From: Rhea pennata | Taxonomy: Eukaryota; Chordata; Aves; Rheiformes; Rheidae | Length of the DNA stretch: 64,000 nucleotides | Assembly (NCBI RefSeq): GCF_028389875.1 | Contig: NC_084663.1 | Coordinates: forward strand, 212,381,876-212,445,875 | Reading direction: 5' to 3' | In this document: positions 47,901 to 59,900 of the stretch, one piece after another | Layout: every line of letters begins with the position of its first letter | How positions within the stretch are numbered: position 1 is the first letter of the stretch | Notes under the pieces: model-generated | Database searches by the model: none | What the model saw: the letters and a program-made list of their open reading frames with translations, nothing else | Told to the model about the DNA's origin: nothing | Translations under genes and position numbers: made by a program

Positions 47901-50900
47901 GGCCAGTATAAAAATGCTAATCTTTGTGCCATTTTTATGGTGGTATTTTGATGGATGCAGAAAATGTCCTCTAGTGATGCTCAACCGAGATTAAAGGCTC
48001 AAATTGAAAATTAATACATAAAAATACAGAACTTCTTCAGATTAATCACATTTTTGCGTTGCAAACAGACAACCAAAACCTGACACTTGATAAGAAGGGA
48101 TGAGCTCCCTCAGTTCCAGGGTCTCAGTAACTCAAGATGGTGCTCCACATTTCATAAAATCCAATCCCCACAAGAGACAGCCTCCCACAGACCCACAGAG
48201 AGGCTTAACAGGGAATTATGGGACAGTCAGTGGAGTTGAGGTCTTCCATTGGTGTCTATACCATTCTCCTCCAGAGGCACGATGCTTCCAATGATTTTCT
48301 TCATGTTCAGGGAACAAGCTTCACAAAGCAGACATGAGATTGCAGCCTCTGTCTGGGCAATAGCACAGAATGCAGGGGAAGCATCTATTTAAAAGGATCC
48401 AAAGCTTAAAAGGACAGAGATGCAGTGACAGGGCAAGACTTCTGCCCCTTTCCCTTGCACATGCAGCATCTTACATGTGTAAAGGGACATGTATTTCTCA
48501 GGGCTCATGCCCATCCTGCCCCTAACAGTACAGTCTGGTAGGTCATGTCCTAGTTTGGTGAGGACTGATCTCCAGTAGAGGGAAGCCACACACTCTCCTG
48601 GTACCATACTACGGAGCTCCATCCATGATGGACATCCATTCTCTTGCTGGGGCTGTCCTTGCTAAGGACCTGGCAAGGTGGGTTGAAGTCAGCAGCTTAT
48701 GAGGCTGACCAAGAGCTTTCCACTAAAGGTAAAGTGTTTTGCTAGCTCCATGGCCACTCTTAGCCAGTCAGGGGGCAGGTATGTGGACCCTAGGTCTAAC
48801 CAACACAAGGCCAAGGAGTTCCCCTAGGAACCTTGGAGTTTCCTGCTCTCCAGAGGATCAGAGAGCATCAGGTCAGATCATGCACTGGGGGGAAATGTCA
48901 GGCATGTTGGGTCACAGCCCCAGGGCTAAGCTTCCTTGGGGAGCCCATTTGAGTTGCAAGGCCCTCCTAGCTGTTACATAGTGATGTGGCTAGTTCAGAG
49001 CTCTGGAGCTTAATTCACAAAAGCCAACTGTTCAGCAGATAAAAGGGTTCACACACAGGCTGGGTCTGGTACAAGGTTGAAGGTCCTTGAAGAGAGAAGG
49101 AAAACACTGTACCACACCAGGAACGCGTGAACACACAACCTCCCTCACAGCAGCTGAGAGTCTTGTGCCTACGACATGAGGCTGCACCGGTCTGCCCCAC
49201 GTGCAGCAAGGGGTGATGGCGGTGCAAATAATTTAGATAAAAAGAGAGAGGCTCACGCTGATGGAGGCACAGGGGTTCTATGAGACATCACTCCCTCCAG
49301 CTAGGAGAGCCACTTGAAAGTTTAAAAGCCTTGAAGAAATATCATACTTATGATAACAGGGAAATGATGGAGCTGGGATTCCAGCTGGAATGTGAAATAA
49401 AAGATGGATAAGAAAGAAAGAGAGATAAGAAAGAAAAAAAGTCTTCAAAAGAAGAGTCAGTAATTTGATGCTGGCAGATCCAGGCTATCCAAGTATGCAG
49501 TAAAGGTAACAGAGATACTGAGCAAGCAGGGTAAGTCAGAGCACATCCTGTAAATAGGGAATCATTTGAGTGAAGGAAGTTTGGGATTTGAACAACCACA
49601 ATCAGTCATAAAAACTCTGCCCCAACTTGTGGTCTGATCCTCCTGAATCCAGTGAAGTCCTATGTGAACCACCATCTAAGGCTGCATGCTGCTATCTGGA
49701 GGGGAAAGATGTCTATCTGCTCCATGAGTAACAAACCTATTTAGAAATATATCCCTTCCCCACTACTATGAAAAAAAATGTTTGGGTATCTATAAATACT
49801 CAGCTCTGCCTCAGTTTCAATCCTTTGGCTCCTTCCTTCCTCGGTTCCCCAGGCTCCCGGTCTCACACGTGGCAGGGGGTGTGCAGTTGACATTTGCACG
49901 GGGCCACCACCACCCTGGCTTGACTGGAGGGACTGACGCAGTCTTGGCTGCTCCCCAGGGACCTGCCGCATTAGTATGCTATACCATCCGAGCGAGAGGG
50001 CAGAGAGAGACTGCAGAGTCAGGCAAAGCTTGCCATTCGCTCGAACTCACCAGCAGTCCAGGGTTAGAGAAGAGACTGCTGAAAAAAAGAAGGGAAAAAA
50101 AAGAAAAAAAAAGAGAGAGAGAGGAGGATTTCCCTGGAGCAGCTCAGAACAACATTTATGTCACATTCATAGCCACGTGCTGGAGGGACTATTGCACAAG
50201 AAACCTCATTACAAAAAGTGATAAAATCAGCCAGCCAGGATTTCTTAAAACTTATTGCAGAGAATGAAGGTATAAAGGGCCACAGTAGGTCCTCCCCATG
50301 CTAGGTGCTGCACAAATACATAGTAGGAGACTGTTACTTGCTGTCTATAGTCTAAAACAATGTGTGGGAGAGGGAAAAGGAAGACAGGTATCATCTTGAT
50401 TACCTAAGGCAGGATAGTTTCATCCATGCTCAAGTATGTAGCGTTATATTGAGGAAAAAAACATGACACACACCCCAAGGATGCTCGGAGAGAGCTTAGC
50501 AAGAGCAGAGTTAGGTGATGCTACACATCAGTTCATCTCTAAGCTTCTCACTCCAAGGAAAAAGGCCACCAACTGACAGCTGGGATCGCATGGGGAACGT
50601 ATGTATGATCATGGTTACGTCTCCGCACTGACATGTGGTTTTCACAGACGACATCTAGAAGGGACCTCAGAGGATGCCATCCAGGGACCAGTCTATCCCT
50701 GGAGCCTCCATCAGAGTGAGAGGGCATCTTCTCTAAGGGTAGAGAGCTGCCTACTGGTGGGAAAAATTCTGTGGCAAATACAAACAAAGTTCTGGTTCCC
50801 AGCTTATTGGCTAGTAAACTCTTCTTCTCAACCAAACATTGCCTCTCCCCATCATTGCTTCCCCTGTGGTCTCACAGGATGAAGAAAACACAATTTACAT

Positions 50901-53900
50901 ATGGTCAGAGCCCTGACAGGCAATGACAGTGGCCTGCAGTGCAGTGGTTCTCCAGGCACCATTTTGGCCTTTGTGTCCCATATCTGTTGACTTGTATGGT
51001 CCTCTGTTGACATGTTGGATTTGTCTCCTACAAACACCATTCCTGCCTTCCCTGCATGGTAATCAAGCTATGGCAGAGCTAACATTGTTTTAATTGGATT
51101 TAAAACATAGCCAGGACTTTCAAGGGACCAACTTTCATTAGAGTGGTAACAAATGAGGACCAGGTAAGAGAAGAGAATAAAAGAAGTTCACAGGTTCACA
51201 GCCCGATCACCTCAAGCTGATCCCAGAAGGGAACAGAATGGGTCAACCCAGCCTTGCTGCTCAGAGTGGTCTGGTCTGAGGAACTGTGGAGAAGGACGAG
51301 CCTGAAACAAGGCTCCCTCAACAGCTGACAGGGCAAACAAGTCCCAGTGGAGAGTATCTAGTGACCCACTTTCCCATGAGCATATTAACATTAGGACCTT
51401 AAAGATAAGCAAGGAGAACCAGCTGAGTTGACCCTGTGATGGAGGCTGCAGGTCTCTCTTCACCAAAGGAGGACTTTGCAGTAGAAGGCTGCACTTTAAG
51501 TAACACCCTCCCATCAACATCCGCCCCTCTCTAACTACACTGGTATTAGCACGAGGGGATGAACAAGCCCAGGTTTGCACTGTGAATGAGGGTACCTCAT
51601 GTTGGTGCCCAAGCAAGGGCCAGACAAAGCCAGGATGGAGGATGACAGCTCTCGGACAGGACACAGTGAGCAGAGGAGGCAAAGATGAAGCAGGAATGGC
51701 TGGAAGAGACAAACACCAAAATCGCAAGGATGGTGCACTGACCAAGAGGCTGTGGAATCCAGAGAGGAAAAGGACACTGATGCCATTGATCCAGTCAAGA
51801 CAAACTAGTTCAAAAAAGCAGCATTTCTGGCCAGGAGCCCACCTAGCTGACTTCTGTTCTTCCCTTTGTCAACTTAGACAACACCACTCCAGTTCTCAAG
51901 AGCTTAACTGAACAGCACTTTGCAGAAGCCAGAGAAACTCTAAAAGGGATGCATGTATGATGTATGTACAATACACGTTCCAATCTTAAAATATTAAAAG
52001 AGCACTTAGGTTGCAAAAGGTTAGGAAGTAAGATGGTTATTTCAATCTCAACACAGCTCCAGATGCTTTCAGAGAGATATTATTTAAATGATCATATATT
52101 AGCTTTCTGTTCCAGGACGTTCCTGGAGAATGAATCAGGGTTTGCAGCAAAGGAGACTTATCTGTAAGATCATGTCTCATTTGTCATAAATGACCCAGGG
52201 AACTGCAAGAGAGGGAGGACAGTTTCAGCTCCAGGCAGCTGAACGCTGCCCTGGAGGACTGGATTCTGCCCCTGCCTCTGCCACAAAGCTCTGTGAGTTT
52301 CGTATCAAGTCACAGAAATAAAAACCTTTTCATGAGTGGCTGTTTGCTGTTGGCCCTTCTTTTTTCCAGGTGCCCCAGCTGGAGACCTGGAAGCCCAGTT
52401 TGGAGAAATGTTGAGCATTCAAGGTTTTTAGGGCAAAGCAGCTCCTGGTGCTCAGGATGTTAAAACTCTGGATGCCCAGCTTGTGCTGCCTGGGGCTTTA
52501 GTCTGAACTCTCATTCACAGGATGCAAATCTGGATACAATGAATGGGTCTCACTATCAGCGCAACAGATCTAGGGATTCCTGATCATCCAAAGAAACTCA
52601 GTAACTACTGGTACACCTCCTGACTATTTGAACCACTTCACCTACCTCTCTCCAAGATAGCCTCCAAAGGAGAGGGCTAATCCTGAGCAACATAAATCCA
52701 AGCTAGTTGGCATCACTTTGAATTGGGCTCCCTGGTTGTCTTCTTTTCAGCAGGATAGTACAGAGGGTTTCCAACTAAATACTCGGAGAATTATCCATCT
52801 AAAAGCAGTGCTTTTGAAGTGGGACAACCTTACTATTTCTGCACTTCATCTTCCTTACAGACACTAATAATTCATAGCAATGCTAGGAAAATCAGCTTAT
52901 TCCTGCTTGCAAAGAAACTAAGTTCCTACAGCACAGGAAGATGCTATAGAAGTTCAAAGCGTTAATTGCTAGTTTAAAGAGCAGCTTTGAGGTTCCCATC
53001 TGCTATGTGGCTCACCCAAAAGAGGAAGTACATACAATGAACTCTACAGCAGGAAAAAATCCCATGAAATGAAAAAGCTGTTCTGCTTCCTGGGTGAGTG
53101 AACGGCAGATGCAACATGGATAAAATCAGAATCAGGATGGAAGGGGCCTCAGGAGGTTACTGATCCAACCCTGAAGAAAGTAGGGTCAACACTGAAATCA
53201 GCTGAAGCTGCTCAGGGCTTTGTCCATTAAGGTCTTGAAAATGTTTCGGGATGGAGACTGATAAGATGCTCTGGGCAACCTGTTTCAGCTTAACTATCTC
53301 ATAGTGAGAAGTTTTTCCGTATATCCAGTCAGAAGCTTTGGTACAATTTATGTCTGTTTTTCTCTTGTTCTCCTACTATGTAATGCTGTGAAGAGCCTGG
53401 CTTCATCTTCTTGATAACCTCCTTGTAGACCCTGGAGGGCTGCTACTAGGTTCCCTCTTCGTCTTCTTTTCCTCAGACTGAAGAAGCTCCATATCGCCAG
53501 CCTCATCTCACAGGGCAAGTGGCCTCCAGGCCGTTGGCCATTTGGTGGCCCCCTGCTGAACTTCCTCCCGCTGATCAATGTTTTTCTTGTACTGGGGAGC
53601 CCAAAACTGGACACTTTTCTAGATGTCTGACAAATGTTGAACAATGAGGGGAATAAGCACTTCCCCTCTATCTATTGGCTCTGTTCCTGTTTATACAGCC
53701 CAACATGCTACTGCCCTTCTTCATTACCAGGGCACGCTGCTGGCTCATGTTTAGCCTACTGCTGTCCAGGATCTGGGCCCTTTTCAGCAGGGCTGCTCTC
53801 CAGCCTGTCAGTCCCCAGCTTTTATCTGTGCAACGTAAGTGTATTCTAGGTGCAGGACTTTGCATTTGTCCTTGTTGAATTCCATGAGGTTCTTGTTAGC

Positions 53901-56900
53901 CCCAACCTATCCGGGTACCCCTGTATGACAGCCCTATCCTCAAGCATGTCAATCGTTGCCCGAAGTTTGACGTCACTCACAAATTTAATGAGATGTTCTT
54001 TATGAGTGACCCTCAGGCCACTGATGAAGATACTAAATAGAAAAGGTCCCAGGATAGATCCCTAAGGAACTCCACTCGTAACTGGCTCTTAGATAGAGCA
54101 CAAACCGCTGACCACCGCCCTTTGGGCCCAACAATCCAGCCAGTTTTCCACACATCTTGCAGTACACCCATCTAGACCACAAATCTCATCTTTCATACAA
54201 GGATGCTATGGGACACTGTATGGAAAGCCTTACTAAAGTCAAAGTAGACAATATCCCCTACTCTCCCCTCATCCACAGATCTATCATTCCATCATTGAAG
54301 GCAATAAGGTAGGACAAACATGATTTACCTTTGACCTACCCTGGCTATTCCCAGTCACCTTCTCTTTCACATGCCCCAAAACAGCTTCCAAGGGGATGTG
54401 CTATACGATTTTCCCAAAGTGAGGCTGACTGTAGTTCTGCAGACCATCCTTATTCATCTTTTGAAGATATCCTAGAGAAGACAGTGTGCTTTGGAAGAGG
54501 GATGTTTCTCTTCAAATCTCATATTTGTCATGCAGAAATACGCTCAGACCTACAAAAGTGTCCTGAGGACACCTGGGAGATCAGTCAGCTTTAATGGCAT
54601 TCAACACCACATATCTCAGTCTCACATTCACAAATACACACAGAGGTTCACTATGCTTTATCCCATGCTTCCTCCTTAAAATAAAATGAACACTGTAAAG
54701 GAGAACAGTCCTAGCTCCAAACTTAAATTCCATCTAAAGTCACAAGGAAAATGAAGTATGTCACCAACATTTGTAACAGGCCTTGTTTACCATAAGATGT
54801 GACCCTGCAAGTTACAGATACACAGACACGCTCTAATAACCACAGAGTGAAATGGCATATAAGCAAAGAGTGACATCAGGCAGCTTGGTTTCAGTCTCCA
54901 AATTGAGTAAAGTGCAAAAAAATAAACAAAAGACCTTAGGATAAAACGTCACCTTGGGCTCTGAGTCTAACCTTAATAATCTGAACTGATCAGAAGTGTC
55001 CTTTTAATAAATTTCTCTTCTGATTATGGTTTTCCTTTAATAAGGATTCATTTCAGTTGAAATCTATCCAATTACTTTTTAATCAATTCATTCCACTATC
55101 CCAGCCAGCAACAGATTTCCAATAAAGACTCCTTGGTGCATTTTGCAGAATCGAGTATCAGCTCCCACACCCCAGATCTCACAGAGCTGTGAGAAAAAGA
55201 TAGATCTGAGATGTTTCTTATCTTTAGAAAATCTCGGTAACAAACTCAGCACATTTACTAGAATGACATCCAGATTGCTTCACGCAATAATTTGATAAAT
55301 ATCACTAGTGAAGGAAAAAAAGCCCACTATATAAAGCCTGATAAATAAAGTGGTATCGTTCTCAGTAAAAAGGAAAAGAAAAAAAGAAGAAATTGTGATC
55401 TACTTCCCTGAATTCCCTGGAGCACAGGAACAAGACTCACCTTTTATTGTCCTTTACTCCTGCTCAGACAGTTTCTTTTATGTCAGCCAAGACATTACTG
55501 TTATTCTTGCTGCATATTCCAGATAGCTAGGCAATTAGGGCTCAATTCTGCAAGATGCTGAGCTGCTGCAGGCTGGAACTGAGTACACAGCAGCTGGCTA
55601 GAACAGAAAATACTGCACAACAGTCTTCCTTATATAAAATTTTCCATAACTTGGTACATGTCTTCTTAAAAGGAGCAGCCTCTGTTGGTCACACTCCTTT
55701 CTAGATCTGTTTTTCAGGAACATCACAGTAATTGAGCATGTCCTGATGCATTCTGGCAGGGGAAAAAACGTAAGGGCAAAGGGGATTTTAATGAGTCCAA
55801 AGTATCTGCGTGTTTATCCAGCCGAGGAGGGGAAACAGCAAACGATTCATCTGATTTACATCCAATAGATGCAGCCTGACCAGCCAGTATTGGACAGTCA
55901 CAAAAGTCATTCTTATAACATCCCTATTTTTTTTCTTAATGACTAAAAAAAATCTCCAAACAACTATGAAGAAATTAAAATTTCCCTCTAGAGTTAGAAA
56001 TCACCAAATAAAAGCCACTGCTCAGCTCTCATCAATGCTACTATATCTCCTGCTTTTGTCTCCCCATCATCTGTGGTAATTTATAGGTCCAGATATACCC
56101 TTAATTTAGCTGTGAACTAGTTATCCTGATTAAATCACCTTAATTAATGTAAGCAACACAATTCCAGTTCAACGACCTTCTGTCCATACCTCAAGCACTC
56201 ACATAGACATGCTGCAGTTCCTTTCTCTAGTCCTTTCAGTGACAATTGCTGCTTCTCTCTGCTTTCTTAATTATTTCACATCCAGTTCCTCATTATTTAG
56301 CCAAAGCCTTCACTTCCCTTATTTATTATTTGCAATAAGGCCTGAGGGCTTCAACTGAAATAAGAACCTGCTGTCCTACAAACTAGGCATATCGATAGGA
56401 ATATACACAGGGGAATATATCTCTCTCAAGAGTAAAGGCAGCAAGAGGATACCGTTCGCACCTTTTTGGTAGTGGTCTATCAAGGCACATCTAAATTAAG
56501 CTCTTTGCTCAAGGATATACAATAGGTTGAGGCAGACCCAGCAACTAAACACGTACGGCGACTCTTGTCTCGAGTCTCCAGGCCACAAATACGTTATCTG
56601 CAATATCCCGCCGTCCTGCACCTACTTGCAGGTTTATATTTAGCAGAGCTGCACCTAAACAAAGCGCCACAGCAGAGCAAAGCATCGGGTCCGTTATTAC
56701 GCGATCCGAGCCGAAACTGAGAGCTGCTAACTGTAGAGGAAAAAAAAATCCAGTCAAATACCCCTCATAGCAAGAAACAGAAGTGGGAGTCTACCCGTCC
56801 GCAGCAAATAAAAGGGAGAGATTGCTGGTGCACAATCCTGGACAAATTCGCTCGTGTAGTTACAATCTGCCTTTTTAAATTCACCTTTCAATGAGATAAT

Positions 56901-59900
56901 CTATTCTTCAATTCCTGTCCTAAACCACTTTTCAGTGGCAGATTGCACTTGTCTTGCATGACTCCTACTCACTAGTTTTAATTAATTTGGGCTCATAAGA
57001 CTCTTCTGTGTTTTCCAGTCCTCTGTTGTACTGAATCAGAAACTCCTGAGTTGCTCCTTAGAACCAGGAGTTGACGGAGATGCTGCTTTAGCCACAGGGA
57101 GCAGCAGACCCGGAGCAGAAGGTCGTCCCCACCGCCTACAGGACCATCCACCCCGCTGGGCAACTTTCGAGCCGCTGCAGAGATGAAGGATTTGTTCGAG
57201 CGTTATCACCCTACTGGGCCTGTCAGCATTTGGCAGGGCTTTTCCGTACGTCAGGAGTTCCACTCCGTGAACAGCATATACTTTTCACTGCATAAGAAAA
57301 AAAAAAATCCATCAGCCACCCGCAGGTGACTTACCGTGGCCTTGATCACGGACAACAGTGTGGGACCGACTGCTCTACCTGGACACGGTTATCTTAGCTA
57401 ACCTGCTCTCACATTTCTTCAAAGCCTTAGTGCAGCAAATCCTAGGAGCCTGGTCTCTTCCTTTATGTTTCTTGCTATCAGGAGCTTTGACATGAAATGA
57501 AAAAAAAAGGCTTTGGCTAGATGTCAAAAAAATCAGTGCAATAATGCCAAATAAAGCCCAAGGCCCTCGCATTTTACCGTCTTTCTATCTCTGGACAGAC
57601 TCCCCCTCCCGGTTCAGTTCCTTTCCTCCATCATCAGATACGCACCTCTCTCCCTAATACGGAGCAGTACCATTTTCTAACAAAGCTCCTCAAAACCCTT
57701 GTTAGCTTTTTATATATTATCAGACATGATTCGCTGCTATGGATGCAGAAACGCAAGCACAAGGAAGTTAATTTCTATACCCTGCTGCCTCCGAAACCAG
57801 TGGTAAAGAAAGGCACGCAAAGCAGAACTGCTCTAACCAGTAGACCATTGGAGATGAACCATGACTAACAGCAGCACCAGCCACCAACGCCACTGAGCCA
57901 ACGCAATTGCTTTCTAATTTCTTTCATATGTTTGGCATCAGATGACCCAAAGCTTTGTCCTGCCTGCACTAGGCAAGGTTTTTCCCCCCGGGGCGGTCTC
58001 ACCCCCCAAGATGAACACATCTTCCTTTTATTTCTCAGCAGTGTTCTGCTTTTCTCCTTAGCCAGAGGTCCCAGACGGGGTTGTGCTACGTTACTGCCCC
58101 AGGGGTTGATACCACGAACGTCTGGATCCCGTTCTGACCTTCAGACCAAAGTCCTTTCTATTATCATCCCCCGAGACCATAAATATGTCTAGGCCAGAAG
58201 GCTTGTTGTTTTCTTGGAGATATTAATAGCATAAACATCACTCTTCTTTCTTCTGATTTCTGCCTGCTTTTATCTGCATATAGAAACAAAACCCCTGGAT
58301 AAAGCTCAGTCAAAACCCATGTCCTATTTACCGAAGCATACCAGACCAAGAATTGACGCTAACTGACACCGGTGGGATTCACCAGACGCTGCCTAACTGC
58401 CCAGACATGCAGAGCTCTCCAGTGCTTTGACAGTGTCTTCAGAACAACGGGATACGTCACTCATTCTAGACCTCAATTTCCCTTCATCCCCCACATATTT
58501 GGCTTTGCATCAGCCAACACACAAATCAGGAAGGCGAATTCAGACCACGGCAGACTTTACTGACTGCATCATGAAACATCCAAAGCATTTTGAACTCCCT
58601 TCCCAGGTGAAAATCCAGCCCCTTGCTACGTCCTTTTTCCCTTAGGCATGAAGTTCCCAAAGCATTTTCAAAAGTGGCAAATGGATGCCAGTCCCTGCTT
58701 TTATTCTTCAGTAATACCTCCAATGTTCAAGCCTGGGCAAATTTAATCTAAATGGATTTGGATCCAGACTGTTCTAAATTTGACCTTCATTTTTAGGGCC
58801 TTTGGGCTACCTATGGGATGGGAGCATCCCTGGGCATTTCTCCCTGGGTCAACTTCCCTGGGTGAAAACCTGAACCCAACTCAGCCAGTTTCTCAGAGCA
58901 AGATGCTGCCTTAGAAACTGGGGTTTGCAGAGTCCTGCAGGCACTGGAGGAATGCGCCCACACCCGCTCATCCAGCATCCCTCCTGCATCTCTGCCTCCG
59001 AGCACCCCCCCAAGCATCCTGACCCGGGGAGTCCCTCCTGCATCCCATGAGCATCCTGTAATCTGAGATATCTCCTGCGTCCTATTCCCTGAGCATCCTG
59101 ATCCCCAAGCAGCCCTCCTGCCTCCCATCCCTTGAGCCCCTCTCCTGCCTTGCCTCTCCTCCCCCTTCGAGGATCTCTACTGCATCCCCATTGCTAAGTA
59201 TCCCAGTGCTCAAGCATCATCCCCCCATCTCCTGACCCCCAGCACCCCAATTCCCAAGGATCTCTTACATTCCAACCTCTGAGAATCCCTATCCCCAAAT
59301 ACCCCAATCCCAAAGCATCCCTCCTGCATCTTGATCCCCAAGCACCCTCCCTCTAGCACCTTTCCTGCTTTCCAACCGATGAGCACCCCTCCTAGATCTT
59401 GATCCCTGAGCACTCCGATCCCAAAGCACCCCTCCTGCATCCTGATCCCTGAGCACCCCCTCTGCATCCCAGCCCCAAACATCCATCCCTCAAGCATTTC
59501 TCCTACAACTCAACCCCTTAGCACCTCTCCTAAATCCTAATCCCTGAGTGCACTGATGCCCAAGCATCTCTCCCACATCCCAACCCCCACGCATCACTTC
59601 CATCCTGATCCCCGAGCATTTTTCCTACACCTCAATTCCTGAGCACCCCTCCTGCATCCCTCCCTCAAGCATCCCTTCTGCATCCCGATCCCAAAGCATC
59701 TCTCCTACAGCCTGACCCCTAAGTACCTCTCCTAAATCCTAATTCCTGAACGTCGCAATTCCCAAGCATCCCTCCCCCCTGAGCATGCCTCCTGCATCCC
59801 AACCCTCGAGAATCCCTTACCCCAAGCCCTCCCTGCATCACTCCCTTCATCCATTCCTTCTGCATCTCATCCCCAAGCATCTCTCCTACATCCAGACCTC

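Noticed and set aside
47639-47932. Overlapping frames of 97 and 74 residues near 47.7 kb, possibly an unknown repeat
   Set aside because: No tail, terminal repeat or second copy in the window, so neither a gene nor a repeat can be supported.
49782-50267. 161-residue + strand open frame
   Set aside because: Its second half is the translation of an A/G simple repeat (Lys/Arg/Glu run); the first half matches nothing known to me.
50645-50720. CR1-like words (AGAAGGGACCTCAGAGGATG)
   Set aside because: Only one short block matches and no following CR1 blocks are in order; probably chance.
51212-51745. 177-residue minus-strand open frame, with a 109-residue + strand frame overlapping it
   Set aside because: No recognisable domain, low-complexity Leu/Ser/Pro content, inside USP35 intron 1, no splice or promoter context.
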